Positions 1 through 11,004 of a stretch of DNA of 64,000 nucleotides are shown here, in pieces; within the stretch, counting starts at the first letter, position 1; every line of letters starts with the position of its first letter. The stretch spans positions 62,001 to 126,000 of the forward strand of contig LNAC01000340.1 in the NCBI GenBank assembly GCA_002007465.1. The letters are read 5' to 3'. Both the position numbers and the translations under genes were made by a program. The DNA is from Ailurus styani (lineage: Eukaryota > Chordata > Mammalia > Carnivora > Ailuridae). Below the pieces are notes generated by a model, which did not search any database, was not told the origin of the DNA, and was given only the letters and a program-made list of their open reading frames with translations.

Positions 1-169
1 ACCTTCCCTTCATATCTCTCGAGTCATGAAGTGCCCCCAGGCCTGTGTAGTCCTCAGTCAAAGACAAAACTTTCTTCTCAAAAACTAAGTGCCGGCCCGC
101 TTTAAGGCATTAAAGGGGAACAAATAAAAGGGGCTGGGACTCTACCCCTGCCCTCTGGAAACAAAATCT

Positions 170-300
170 TGCAGAGACCTCATTGTGCAGCTGGATCACC
201 TAAGGAGCTAAGAAATGTCAGGTGTCCACATCAGCCCCAGGCCTACTGACAAGTCTCTTGGGCTCCCCAGGCCCAGGTGATCCTGGAGCGGTCCACTGGA
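170..300. mobile_element. Possible hAT (MER5A-like) fragment
   Basis: The phrase 'ctggatcacctaaggagct' followed by a 'gccccaggcc' segment resembles the terminal region of MER5A-type non-autonomous hAT elements. Divergence is high and the boundaries are uncertain. Confidence 0.3.
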
Positions 301-579
301 GTCTTCCCTTGGGAGATCACAGAAGATAGAGGTGCAGACGTCTATACCTGATGCCAGACCGTGGTGAGTGTTACAGGTGTAAGTATTAAAACCCAGGAGC
401 AAGAGTGGAAAAGTACCAAGAGAAGACTAGTAAAGAAAAGTGGGGAAGACTAGCCTGGATCTAACTTGTAATAAAGTAAAGAGGGGGCAATGCATTTGAG
501 CTAGAGGACTACAAACTCTAGAATACCTGGTTTACTAAATCAGTAGCTGCTTTTTGGTTATTTTTAATTACAGTGATAC

Positions 580-715
580 TGTTTACTTATGGCAGGCATT
601 GTTCTTCTACATGCTTTATAAATAACGTTTAAGCTGCATAGTTGACCTGTGACCTGTGATTATCGCTGCTTTACATAAGAAGAGGCTGAGGTGAAAAGAG
701 TTAGGTAAGCGGCAG
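580..715 (+). repeat. MIR-like ancient SINE
   Basis: Contains the 'ggcattgttctacatgcttta' kind of segment followed by 'gctttacataagaagaggctgaggtg', the usual MIR pattern with a conserved 'gaggctgagg' core. Weakly supported. Confidence 0.4.
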
Positions 716-1189
716 ATGGTTCCCTGACTAGTTGAGGAGTAGTCTGTGCCTCACCAGCCAAGCTTTATTGCTTCTTCAGTAGCGGCCCAGTTAGATTTGG
801 GATGTCACCATGGCATATATCCATTACACATCTTTAGAGGAAATCACAACATCTAAGCTATTCCATTAGATAAAGCATATTTATAGACATGAATTAGGGA
901 GCTGGTGATGAGTATGCTCTGGTGTTTATGTTCTCTGCTCTGCGGCAGCACGTTCCCCGCCCTTCTGTACTGCTTGGGACTTGCTGAGGCACAGGCTGGA
1001 GATGGGCTTTGTTTGGGGACAAACATCAAGGTCACTTTACAGCCACAATAAGAGAAAATCACTTGAGGAAGGTAGTGATGTTGGGAAAGTTGGTCCATAG
1101 ACCACTTCCAGCCCTTCTTAGGTAACGTGGTCTGGGGGCATTTTTGACACATTTATTTGCACATACATCCTGGAATAATAATAGTATAT

Positions 1190-1275
1190 TTTAGTTTATT
1201 ATATTAGTATAATAGTGTAAATGTATATATTTATAAATAGTATAAATATACTATGTAATAGTATATTTAGTTTAG
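1190..1275. repeat. AT-rich low-complexity tract
   Basis: A run of TATA/ATAT/AGTATA words over about 85 bases with no coding or element signature. Confidence 0.5.
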
Positions 1276-1411
1276 TCCTAGAGCATTATGAAGGTTTTAT
1301 TTAGGTTTTATTTTATAGATGGTGAAAACAAAGTTCAGAAAAATTAAGATTTTCTACATTTCATATTGGTGATTTGCTGCCTGGTAGCACTTCTTAAACT
1401 GTGTATGTTTC

Positions 1412-1515
1412 AGGGTGCCTGGGTGGCTCAGTCAGTTAAGTGTCCATGTCGATCTGGGCACAGGTCATGATCCCAGGGTAGTGAGTTCAAGCCCCATGCT
1501 GGGGGTTCTCTTTCA
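1412..1515 (+). mobile_element. CAN-SINE fragment (head only)
   Basis: Starts 'gggtgcctgggtggctcagt' with the tRNA-like A-box and B-box region, then breaks off before the CT-rich body and A-tail. Diverged and truncated. Confidence 0.75.
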
Positions 1516-1879
1516 TGTTAGCTGATGATGTGACACCTCATTTCAGGGTGCATCACACTGCTACCTGTAGTAGTTGCATGTTTCCCCTGGGGTGGTGAAA
1601 TGCATTTTTATAAACAGAGAACACACTTGTGGGTCATTGTGCTTAATTGTTTTAGAGAACTGACACTCAGCTATGAAAGATGAATTATTCAAAAGCGTGG
1701 GAGATGACATCATACTCTATTATGGAATTTTTCAATATGCCCCACCCAGATATGCTATAGCAAAAAGAAAGTGAGCCAGGCTATTTTACATCTGAAATTT
1801 CAAAAATGCAAATAGTGTTTCAGTATATACTCTGGGAAAGGAACATATTAGACTTTAAGGATGGTAGGGAGAGAGGCAC

Positions 1880-2445
1880 ATATGTAAAGAAAAGCAATGG
1901 CTTGTGACTCAGAGATCCAATTTCAAGCTTCTAAAAAGGAAAAAAGAATGACAAAGGTATGGATAGCATCCTAGTGCTTTCTTACGGGTGTGTGGTTAAG
2001 ACGAAGGACTACATCGGTGTTTTTTGTTTTTTGGGTTTTTTATTTAAGATTTTATTTATTTGGCAGAGAGAGAGACACACACACAGCGAGAGAGGGAACA
2101 CAAGCAGGGGGAGTGCGAGAGGGAGAAGCAGGCTTCCTGCAGAGCAGGGAGCCCGACGTGGGACTTGATCCCAGGACCCTGGGATCACGACCCAAGCCGA
2201 AGGCAGACACTTAACGACTGAGCCGCCCAGGCGCCCCTACATCGTTGTTTTTAACAGTGTAGATGGAAGAAGTCCTCCAGAAGGGCAATGTTGAATAAAT
2301 TATGGCACATCCATACAAATAGTACAGTGCCATCAATAAGGATGAGGTAATCCATATGTTAACATGGAATTATCTCCAAAACACGAAGTGAAAAAGCGTG
2401 TTGTCTGACCCATTACCTATATATAATACAGTATCCCGAATTGTA
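1880..2445 (+). mobile_element. L1 3'-region fragment, interrupted by a SINE
   Basis: 'aattatggcacatccataca' followed by 'tgccatcaataaggatgagg' is the diverged 3' end of L1 ORF2 and its 3'UTR in plus orientation. It is split by the CAN-SINE at about 2030-2236. Confidence 0.6.
2030..2236 (-). mobile_element. CAN-SINE, full length
   Basis: Reverse-complement SINE: T-rich tail, 'aagattttatttattt', GA-rich body, 'gatcccaggaccctgggatc', ending 'gccgcccaggcgcccc'. It is flanked by ctacatcg at 2009-2016 and 2237-2244, a target-site duplication. Confidence 0.93.
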
Positions 2446-2479
2446 CAAAGAAGATACCATAGATTGTCAATTCCCTTTT

Positions 2480-2940
2480 ATACTTTCCTGTGCTATAGAG
2501 TCTGGAAAGCTAAAACCTGCTTCCCAGACTCCTTTAGAGCTAAGATTCCAAAAAACCCCAAAGTTCTCTGATCAGTTGCACTTATGTGAGATTGGATCCA
2601 GAACTGAATTATAGGGGGAGGAACAAGGCCTGAGGCATCTATTATATTATTATGCAGGTTTGGATCTTACCAAGGGTGATTTTGGAGCTAATGCGTATGA
2701 TGGATGGAGGTTTTCTGATGTGGCAGGTAGCTTCTGATCATAAAAACAGCAGCTGTGCTTTGCAATTTCACTTCTGCAATTATGGGTTTGGAAGTCATTC
2801 CTGGAATTCAGCCTACAATCGATTTCAGGCCTTTGCAATGATACTATGAGTTTACGATACTGCTTAATAAATTCCTTTTGCTTAAACTAGATCAAGGAGA
2901 TTCTGTTGTCTGACAGTATAAATGCTGATCAAGAAATTGG
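2480..2940 (+). mobile_element. LTR-like element (ERVL/MLT class)
   Basis: Ends 'ttaataaattccttttgctt' then 'aaactagatcaaggagattctg', close to the poly(A)-signal region and 3' end of mammalian ERVL-class LTRs. The sequence from about 2980 to 3530 may be related internal sequence. No intact retroviral reading frame is visible. Confidence 0.45.
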
Positions 2941-4275
2941 TACCAGAAATATTATAGGAAACAAATCTTTAAGGAAATGTGATCTTAGTTTAGTTATATG
3001 ACCTGGCTGGGTTTCAAGGCACATTGGGACACAGAATTAAACTGGAACATGGTTTAGAGCTTCACCTTTGATTATTTCAATGAAATGTACCCTTATCAAT
3101 AAATTCAGCTTGATCTAAACTATGTTTGTCTTCCCTTGGCTTAGCATCCTCAGGATTTTTTTTAAACATATATTCCTCAAGAGTTGTGAAATTCTTGTAA
3201 CTCTGTTAATATGTAAGCCTTCTTTTCCAGGGTTTGACTTTGGGATTACAGAGAATTTGAGAGTTTGGCTTAGTCAGGGGTCAGAAGCAGTAAAGAGGTG
3301 TAGGAGTGGTAAATGAGAACTGGAATTTTATTTTGGTGTGGTTATTAGAGGGTATTCACAAAAGTCAACCAATCTCATTAGGGGAGGAGGAGCTGCTTCT
3401 GTTGATAAGGGAACTCTTTGGGGTTTTGGGTGCTTGGAGTTATTAGAATCCTCTCAAGTGTCACCATTTCGTCTTTCAGGTTTGTACTTCACCCCCCCCA
3501 ATATAATAATTCTCATTTGAGAAATCATTGAAATTGTGAATCCAACCTGTGTTGTAAGTCAGTAACGGCTACAAAGGGGAAGATATTATTCAGGACAGTC
3601 ATGGATAATACTAGGTTTTCTGACCTAGCTTATATGTCTGTTAGGCAGTCGGATAGGTATATGAAGTGTGCCTCACTATTAAGGTTTTCCATTTTTCTTG
3701 TAACAGTTCTGGTAAGTTACGCCTTTCTAGGAATTTGTCCATCTTGAAAAACGTGTTCAAATTTTGTCACTTAAAGTTCTATATTTTATCAATGTCTATA
3801 GCATCTGTAATGTTCCCTTTTTTGCTCCTGATGTTGATAATGTGTGTGGTTTTCTATGACTAGTATTGCTCATAGGTTTATCAATTTCTTAGCATCCTAA
3901 ATCAAATTTTTTTTTTGCTTTGATCATTTTCTGTATTGTATTTTTGTTTCCTATGACGTTAAAGTCTACCTACATTCTTCGGTTTAAATTGCTGTTCTTT
4001 TTGTTAGAATGGCTACCTAAATAACTGAACTTAAAGTCTATTTTGTCTGATACAAGTATTGCTAACCTGGCTTTCTTTTGACATCTATTTGCATAATAAA
4101 TGTTTCTTCATCTCCTCACTTTAAATCCGCAGGTGTCTTTAGGTCTGAAATGAGTCTCTTGTAGGCAACATAGAGTTAGATCTTGTCTTTTTATCCATTA
4201 TATCACCCTATGTCCTTTGATTGGAATGTTTAGTACATTTACATTCGAAGAAATTATTTCTTAACTATTTTGTTT

Positions 4276-4375
4276 AATTTTTTTAAAAGTAAGCTCTATG
4301 TCCAACATGAGGCTTGAACTCATGACCCCAAGAATAAGAATCGCATGTTCTGCCGGCTCAGCCAACTGGGTGCCC
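4276..4375 (-). mobile_element. Old CAN-SINE/tRNA-SINE fragment
   Basis: 'gtccaacatgaggcttgaac', 'tcatgacccc' and the 'gccaactgggtgccct' end show a diverged reverse tRNA-derived SINE with the short body of older subfamilies. Confidence 0.75.
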
Positions 4376-4630
4376 TTCAAAGTAATTATTGATTGATATG
4401 TATTTATTGCCATTTTGTTACTTGTTTGTGGTGGTTTTGTAGGTTTTTTTTTCCTGATCCTTCTCTTGCTTTCTTTCATGGTTTGTTTTCTTTCTTTAGT
4501 GATGTATTTGGATTTCTTTCTCTTTATTCTTTGTGTATCTATTACTGCTTTTTGACTTGTGGTTAGGGTTGTATATAACATCTTTTGCATATAGTAGTCT
4601 ATATGAAGTTGATGGTTGTTTGAGCCCATT

Positions 4631-4761
4631 CTTTTTTTTTTTTTTTAAAGTAGGCTCCACACCCAACATGGAGTCCAACATGGGGCTTGAGCTCACAACC
4701 CTGAGATCAAGACCTGGGCTGAGAGTCAGATGCTTAACTTCTTGAGTCTCCCAGGTGCCCC
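4631..4761 (-). mobile_element. Old CAN-SINE (short-body type)
   Basis: T-run, then 'taggctccacacccaacatg', 'gagctcacaaccctgagatc' and the end 'tcccaggtgcccct'. Matching cccattcttt at 4625-4634 and 4768-4777 is a target-site duplication. Confidence 0.85.
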
Positions 4762-5199
4762 TGTTTACCCATTCTTTATTCTTCTCCCCCACCTTCCATG
4801 TTTTGTAGGTAGATGATGTCATATTTTATATCCTTTTATTTTATGAATCTTTTGATTCATCGAAAAATTTTTTTATAGAAAAACCTATTTTTACTGCTTT
4901 TTTTTTAACTTTTCATACTCTCACTTGTGGTCTTTCCATTCAAACAGTCCCCTTTAATATTTCTCATTGGGCTTGTTTAGTGGTCATGAACTCATCTAGT
5001 TTTTGTTTGAGAAACTATCTGTCCTTCTGTTATGAATGATTATTTGCTGGATAGAGTATTCTTCGCTGCAGATTTTTCCCTTTCAGCACTTTCAGTATAT
5101 CATGCCATTCCCTTCTGGCCTGTAAAGTTTTTGTTGAAAATCCAATTATAGTCTTATGTGGTTTCCCTTGTGTGTAACTGTATTCTGCTTTATTATTAT

Positions 5200-5380
5200 T
5201 TTTAAAAGTATTTTATTTATCTGACAGAACACAGGCAGGAGGAGCAGCAGGCAGAGGGAGAGGGAGAAGCAGGCTCCCTACTGAGCAAGGAGCCCGATAA
5301 TGGGGCTTGATCCTAGGACCCTGGGATCATGACCTGAGGTAAAGGCAGATGCTTAGCCAACTGAGCCATCCAGGTTCCCC
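5200..5380 (-). mobile_element. CAN-SINE
   Basis: Reverse copy with 'attttatttatctgacagaa', a GA-rich body, 'gatcctaggaccctgggatc' and the end 'gccatccaggttcccc'. Confidence 0.9.
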
Positions 5381-5408
5381 TCTTCTGTGGCTTTAAAAAG
5401 TTTCTTTA

Positions 5409-5593
5409 GGGGCACCTGGGTGCCTCAGTTGTTAAGTGTCTGCCTTCAGCTCAGGTCAGGATCTCAGGGTCCTGGGATCGAGCCCTGCATCGGGCTCCCA
5501 GGGAAACCTGCTTCTCCCTCCCCCACTTTCCCTGCTTGTGTTCTCTCTTTCTCGCTGTCTCTCTCTCTCTCTAATAAGTCTTTAAAAAAAAAT
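5409..5593 (+). mobile_element. CAN-SINE inserted in L1 ORF1
   Basis: Head 'ggggcacctgggtgcctcag', CT-rich body, A-tail. Near-identical flanks (aaaaagtttcttta at 5395-5408, aaaaagttttcttta at 5594-5608) are the target-site duplication, and it disrupts the L1 ORF1 remnant. Confidence 0.92.
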
Positions 5594-5599
5594 AAAAAG

Positions 5600-5913
5600 T
5601 TTTCTTTATCACACTGCTTTTTGCCATTTTTATTACTGTGTGTCTTGTTATAGACTTCCTTGGGTTGATTTTTTTGGGGTAATCTCTGTGCCTCATGGAT
5701 CTGAATGTCTATTTCTTTCCCCAGGATAAGAAAGTCTTCAGCTATTGTTTCTTCAAATAAATTTTCTGTCCCCTTTTCTCTCTCTTTTTCTTCTGGGATC
5801 CCTATAATGTGAATGTTACTATACTTTGTGAAGTCACTGAGTACCCTAAAACTGTTCTCAATTTGCATAATTTTTTTCCTCTCTTTTATTTGCTCAGCTT
5901 GGTTACTTTCCAT
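5600..5913 (-). pseudogene. L1 ORF1 (p40-like) remnant
   Basis: The reverse-strand translation contains HIIGIPEEKEREKGTENLFE and IQIHEAQRLPQKNQP, the conserved L1 ORF1 protein core. The reading frame runs into a CAN-SINE at 5593 and has no intact start or end. It is a fragment of a dead L1. Confidence 0.8.
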
Positions 5914-5984
5914 TACTCTGTCTTCCAGGTCATTAACTAATTCCTCTGCTTCCTCTAGCCTGCTATTTATTCCATCAAGTGTAT

Positions 5985-6155
5985 ATTTTTAAAGGTTTTA
6001 TTTATTTGAGAGAGAGAGTGAGAGAGTGTGAGAGCATGAGCAGGGAGGGGGGCAGAAGGAGAGAGAGAAGCAGACGCCCCACTGAGCAGGGAGCTCAGGA
6101 CCTCGGGATCATGACCTGAACCAGATGCTTAACTGACCGAGTCACCTAGGTGCCC
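5985..6155 (-). mobile_element. CAN-SINE
   Basis: Reverse copy with 'aaaggttttatttatttgag' and the end 'gtcacctaggtgcccc'. ccatcaagtgtat (5972-5984) and ccatcaggtgtat (6156-6168) form a 13-base duplication with one mismatch. Confidence 0.9.
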
Positions 6156-7855
6156 CCATCAGGTGTATTTTTAATTTCATTTGTTGTCTTCTTCATCTCT
6201 GATTGGTTCTTTTTTTTATCTCTTTGTTAAGGGTTTCATTGATGTCCAGTGAGTATCTTTATGATCATTACTTTAAATTCTCTGTCAGGCACATTACTTA
6301 TATCTGTTTTGCTTAGGACTCTTGCTGTGGTTTGGTCTTTTTCTTTCATTTGGGACATATTCCTTTGTCTCCTCAGTTTGTCTGACTCTCTGCTTCTGTG
6401 TGTTAGGAAAGTCAGCCATGTCTTTTGCTTTTGAAGGTAATGGGCTTATGAAGAGGTCCTATAGTTCCCTGCCATGCAGTGTCTTCTGTTCCCCAGGGCC
6501 CGGCGCTCCATGGAGTGTCTCCTATGTGTGTCGTGTTTGCGCTGCTGTTGGGTCCTGGCCTCTTTTTTTCAGTCCAGTTTTCTGCAGTAGCTTTCTTTGC
6601 CTGTTGTGGGCAGGGCAAAGGCCCCTCAGTGGTTGGGGCATGATGTTTTAACAAGGTGTATGTTGGTCTGATTGTGAAATGTGACCTGCTGCCACCACTG
6701 CTGCTGGAACCCAGGCCTGCAAAAGGTGTGGGTCAGGAGATGAGATGTTGGTGGGGTTTGCACCTGTGTTCTGGGAAAGTGGCCCACAGCACTGGGACAC
6801 TGGGACTGAGGCAGGTGTGACCAGGAGGGGCAGTTGGGGGGCAGGGCTTGGTGTAAGCAGATTAGGCAGTGTCAGAGCTGGTTCGGGCAGATGGCCGGCC
6901 ATGTCTTTATCCTGGGGGGGCTGGGGGGGAGAGGAAAGTGGCACATGCCAGCTCCTTTGTTCCTGGGGTTGGGGCCTCCCTGCACTCCGTCTCTCCAAGA
7001 TATACTCTGAGATGAGTGAACAATTCTCCCATCTGCCCCTGGCATATTTCAAACTGCTGCTTCTGCACTGTATCTCTCTCCTGGCTGTTTAAGGGTGGGG
7101 ACTCAGATTCCTAACATCCTCCAAGCTGAGCCCCCCAATTTTAAAATTCCAGGCTTTAAGTCCCACTGATTGTAAGAACTCACAGGATTCAGCCGCTCTT
7201 GCTTTCAGGGCCAAATGTCATGGTGATTTGTCTTTCCTGTGTGGGCTTCCCAGTGAGAGAGTTGGTTTCCTGCCCTTCTCCACAACCCTGGCTTCCTCTC
7301 CAGCATGGATGGCTATGGTCCCTTTTGTTCCCAAACTACATCTTCACCTTTCCTACCTTCTTCAGTATGGCCTCTTCTCTACCTTTAGTTGTGGAGTTTG
7401 TTCTGCTTGTCTTAGGGTTGTTTTGGGGTTATTTATACTGATGTATTATCTAGTTGTGTCATGAGATGAGGCAAGCTTAGGGTCCTCCTACTCTGCCACC
7501 CTCCCCCACTCTTTTATTTTCAATCTAAGTCTTCTTATGTTTACTTGTGGCTCCTGCAAGCAGCATATTCTTATTTTATTTTATTTGGTTTTTATAGATT
7601 TGAATAACCTGCCTTTTAATTACTTAGATCATTTACATATAATATACTTATAGATATATTTGGGTTTAAGTCTTCTATCTTACTCTTTGTTTTCTATTTA
7701 TTTCACTCATTCTGTATTCCTTTTTCTCTCCTTTTGGATTAATCATATTTATTTACACTCCCCCTCCCTTTTGGTTTGTTGTGTTTTTTCACTATATTAG
7801 TAGTTAGCCTATGAATCACAACATGCATTCTTGATTTATTAGAGTGCAGGGTTCA

Positions 7856-7901
7856 CACTGTTTTTGTTTTGTTTTGTTTTGTTTTGTTTTGTTTTGTTTT
7901 T
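7856..7901 (+). repeat. (TTTTG)n microsatellite
   Basis: About nine perfect TTTTG/GTTTT units in a row, abutting the T-rich end of the reverse SINE at 7902. It probably grew from that SINE's poly(A) tail. Confidence 0.95.
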
Positions 7902-8066
7902 GAGAGGAAGAGGGAGGAGGGGAAGGGGGGGAAGAAGAGAGAATCCTAAGCAGGCTTCATGCCCAGTGCGGAGACTGACATATGGCTTGATTTCATGACA
8001 CTGAGATCATGACCTGAACTGAAATCAAGAGTTGGTTGCTTAACTGACTGAGCCACCACATGCCCA
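7902..8066 (-). mobile_element. CAN-SINE
   Basis: GA-rich body followed by 'catgacactgagatcatgacctg' type sequence and the end 'gagccaccacatgccc'. Diverged. Confidence 0.85.
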
Positions 8067-8303
8067 TATTCATTGCTTTTATCCAAATAACATTGGTATC
8101 ACAGAATAACTTACTCTATTTATCTCTTTCCAGCCTTTTATATTATTGTTAGGCATTTTAATTTTACAGACATTTTAAATCCTATGCAAAATTATTGTTG
8201 TTTTATATGATAATATTTACTTACATTTACCCACATTGATCATTATTCCTTTTCTCATTTCCATGTTCCCATCTGGGATCGTTTTCATTCTGCCTAAGTT
8301 TAA

Positions 8304-8499
8304 TTTTTTTTTTTAAAGATTTTATTTATGTATTTGACAGATCACAAGTAGGCAGAGAGGCAGGCAGAGAGAGAGGAGAGAGGAGGATGCAGGCTCCCTG
8401 CTGAGCAGAGAGCCCGATGCGGTCCTCGATCCCAGGACCCTGGGATCATGACCTGAGCCGAAGGTAGAGGCTTTAACCCACTGAGCCACCCAGGCGCCC
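8304..8499 (-). mobile_element. CAN-SINE inserted in the tail of an older SINE
   Basis: Reverse copy with 'aagattttatttatgtattt', 'gatcccaggaccctgggatc' and the end 'ccacccaggcgccc'. T-rich 'taatttttt' sequence on both sides suggests insertion into the poly(T) of the neighbouring SINE. Confidence 0.92.
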
Positions 8500-8501
8500 T
8501 A

Positions 8502-8635
8502 ATTTTTTTTTTTTTTTAATAGGCTCCACAACCACAGTAGAGCACAACATGGGGCTTGAACTCACAATCCTGATATCAAGACCTGAGCCGAGATCAAGAG
8601 TTGGATGCTCAATTGACTGAGCCACCCAGGTACCC
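8502..8635 (-). mobile_element. Old CAN-SINE (short-body type)
   Basis: 'aataggctccacaaccacag', 'gaactcacaatcctgatatc' and the end 'gccacccaggtaccc'. attctgcctaagttta (8288-8303) and attctgcataagttta (8640-8655) form its target-site duplication, now separated further by the younger SINE. Confidence 0.88.
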
Positions 8636-8699
8636 TATGATTCTGCATAAGTTTACTGTAGGTTTAAAGACAATCTTCTTAGTTTTAAGGCATTGCATC

Positions 8700-9850
8700 T
8701 TAAAATGTCTTTGTTTCATCTTTTTAAAAAACAGCTTTATTGAGGATGTTTGCTTATTCATAAAATTCACCCATTTAAATTATACATTTCAGTGGTTTAT
8801 AGTATATTCAAAGATGTACAACCATCATCACAATCCTATTTTAAAATATTTCTATCACCCCAAAAAGATCTCTTGTGCCTTTGGCCATCACTTCCCATTC
8901 TCACTGCTAGTCCCAGGAAATCAGTAGTTCAGTGGCTCTGTAGATTTCCCTTTTCTGAAAATTTAATGGATATGGACTCATATAACATGTGGTCTCTTTT
9001 TTTTTTTTAAGATTTTATTTATTCATTTGACACAGAGAGAGATTACAAGTAGGCAGAGAGGCAGGCAGAGAGAGAGGAGAGAGGAGGAAGCAGGCTCCCT
9101 GCTGAGCAGAGAGCCCGATGTGGGCCTCGATCCCAGGACCCTGGGATCATGACCTGAGCTGAAGGCAGCAGCTTTAACCCACTGAGCCACCCAGGTGCCC
9201 AACATGTGGTCTCTTATGTATGGCTTTTTCCATTTAGCATGTTTCAAAGGTGCAGTCATTCTGCAGTGTGTATCAGTTCACTCCTTTATCACAATAGAAT
9301 TCCATTGTGTGGATATGCCACATTTTGTCTACTCATTTATCAGGTGATAATGTTTGGATTGTTTCTACTTTTTGGCTCTTATGAATAATGCTGAGCATTT
9401 GCATACAAATCTTTGTGTGAACAAGTTTTCATTTCTCTTACGCATTTACTTAGAAGTGGAATTTCAGGTTCAAAGATAAATTTATTTTTCAACGTAAGAA
9501 ACTGTTTTCCAAAGTGGTTGCATCACCTCACATTCCTACTAGTAATGTCATGGGGTTCCAGCATCTCCCCATCCTCCCTGGCACTTGTTTCTGTGTATCT
9601 TTTATTATAGCTTTTCTAGTGGGTGTGAGGAGATATCTTATTGTAGTTTTAATTTGCATTTCTCTGATGTTGAGCGTTTCCCTCAAAGGGCTTATTTTAT
9701 TGGTGCCTTTCATCAGTTTTGGAAGAATTCTTTACTATAATTTCTTTGAATATTGCTTTCTCATCCATTCTCAGACTGCAGTTACATGTGTGTTAGACTT
9801 TTGCACCATGTCTGTTACGTGTTTTATGTGTTTTTCGTACTTTTCTCTTG
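8700..9850 (-). mobile_element. L1 3'UTR and ORF2 end, reverse
   Basis: 'acagctttattgaggatgtt', 'aatttcaggttcaaagataa' and a reverse-strand peptide with IREMQIKTTIRYLLTP (about 9560-9700) are the C-terminal part of L1 ORF2 and its 3'UTR. A CAN-SINE interrupts it at 8999-9200. Confidence 0.75.
8999..9200 (-). mobile_element. CAN-SINE with perfect target-site duplication
   Basis: Complete reverse copy. aacatgtggtctctt is repeated exactly at 8984-8998 and 9201-9215. The flanks are L1, so it post-dates the L1. Confidence 0.97.
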
Positions 9851-9857
9851 TTTTTTT

Positions 9858-10034
9858 CTTAAGATTTTATTTATTTATTTGACAGCACAAGCAGGGGGAG
9901 CTGCAGGCAGAGGGAGAGGGAGAAGCAGGCTCCCGCTGAGCAGGGAGCCTGGCACAGGGCTTGATCACAAAACCCTGGGACCATGACCTGAGCTGAAGGC
10001 AGATGCTTAATTGACTGAGCCACCCAGGCGTCCC
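9858..10034 (-). mobile_element. CAN-SINE
   Basis: 'aagattttatttatttattt', 'gacagcacaagcagggggag' body, end 'gccacccaggcgtcccc'. Confidence 0.92.
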
Positions 10035-10750
10035 CTATATTTTTCTTTTCTATTTTAATCTGGATAGTTCCTATTGACCTACCCTCACTGATCTTTCTTT
10101 ACCTGTGTCTGGTTTGTAGTAATCCCATATATAAAGTTCTCCATATATCCGTTCTAGAATTCCCACTTGATTTTTTTTTATAGATTCCAGTTCTGGGTGA
10201 TAATACTCAATCTTTTCTCATATTTTATGGGATGTATCAATCTTGGTTATTTCAAAGTCCATGTCCAAAGTCCATTGTGTGAATTCCTTGTGTAGGTATG
10301 TTTCTCTGTAATATTTGATCTTTTTAAAAAAAATACTTGAGAGAAAGAGGAGCAGAGGAAAAGGGACAAGCAGACTCTTTGCTGAGTGTGGAACCTGATG
10401 CAGGACTCGATCTCATGACCCTGAGGTCATGACCTGAGCCGAAATCAAGAGTTGGGTGCTTAAGCAACTGAGCTATCCAAGCACCCATAGATCTGTTTCT
10501 CTTTTGGTCCTATTTCTGGGTATGTTTGGTAAGTTTCTGATGAGAAGCTGGGGATTGTATATGAAAAACAGTAGAAGCCGTGGATGAAATTACTTCTTCC
10601 AGAGAGGATTCATCATATCCTCTGGCAAATAACTAGAGCAGGGACACCTCTGTCCAATCAAGACTGATCTTTTTCATGGCTGGACTTCAGATGTTATAAA
10701 GTTGACTCTGCCTGTGGTTCACCTCAGCTTCTAGGTGTAGCCTTTTAGGG
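10035..10750 (-). mobile_element. Old L1/HAL1-like sequence, reverse
   Basis: Strand-biased T-rich text like the neighbouring L1 ('agattccagttctgggtgat', 'tttctgatgagaagctgggg'). It is interrupted by the SINE at 10322-10486 and cannot be assigned to a subfamily by eye. Confidence 0.45.
10322..10486 (-). mobile_element. CAN-SINE
   Basis: 'aatacttgagagaaagagga' body, 'ctcatgaccctgaggtcatg', end 'gagctatccaagcaccc'. Diverged. Confidence 0.85.
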
Positions 10751-10858
10751 ATCACAGTGAGAGCCTGAATTTTTTAGAGGCCTCCTTCCTGAGGTCATTA
10801 GGTGGTTTTATTTTTCCAGTGTTGTGAGACTGATGAATGGTCTGCTGTGCCCGCCACC

Positions 10859-10904
10859 CTCCGTCCCTCCCTCCCTCCCTTCCTTCTTCCTTCCTTCCTT
10901 CCTC
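10859..10904 (+). repeat. CCT/CCTT-rich microsatellite
   Basis: 'ccctccctccctcccttcct' and on in tetranucleotide steps. It replaces the GA-rich body of the adjoining reverse SINE. Confidence 0.85.
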
Positions 10905-11004
10905 ACCAAGCAGAGGAAGAAGCAGGCTCCCAGCTGAGCAGAAAGCTGAGCTGAGCAGAGAGTGGAAGGCAGACAGGTAACTGACTAAGCCACCTAGGCG
11001 CCCC
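10905..11004 (-). mobile_element. CAN-SINE head fragment
   Basis: 'gaagaagcaggctcccagct' to 'actaagccacctaggcgccc' is the 5' half of a reverse SINE. The core 'gatcatgacc' segment is missing (internal deletion). Confidence 0.8.

Larger units (their letters stand above)
3690..7506 (-). mobile_element. L1 in reverse orientation: ORF-derived part and GC-rich 5'UTR
   Basis: Reading the minus strand from 7506 downward there is a GC-rich 5'UTR-like block (about 7500-6450), then ORF1-derived sequence (about 6450-5600), then further L1 sequence to about 3700. CAN-SINEs interrupt it at 4276-4375, 4631-4761, 5200-5380, 5409-5593 and 5985-6155. Many stops and indels are present; it is a dead copy. Confidence 0.7.
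7507..8290 (-). mobile_element. Old L1-like sequence, reverse
   Basis: T-rich, A-poor plus strand with phrases such as 'cttttaattacttagatcat' and 'tatatttgggtttaagtctt' that recur in reversed ancient L1 ORF2. Diverged, with no frame open. Confidence 0.5.
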
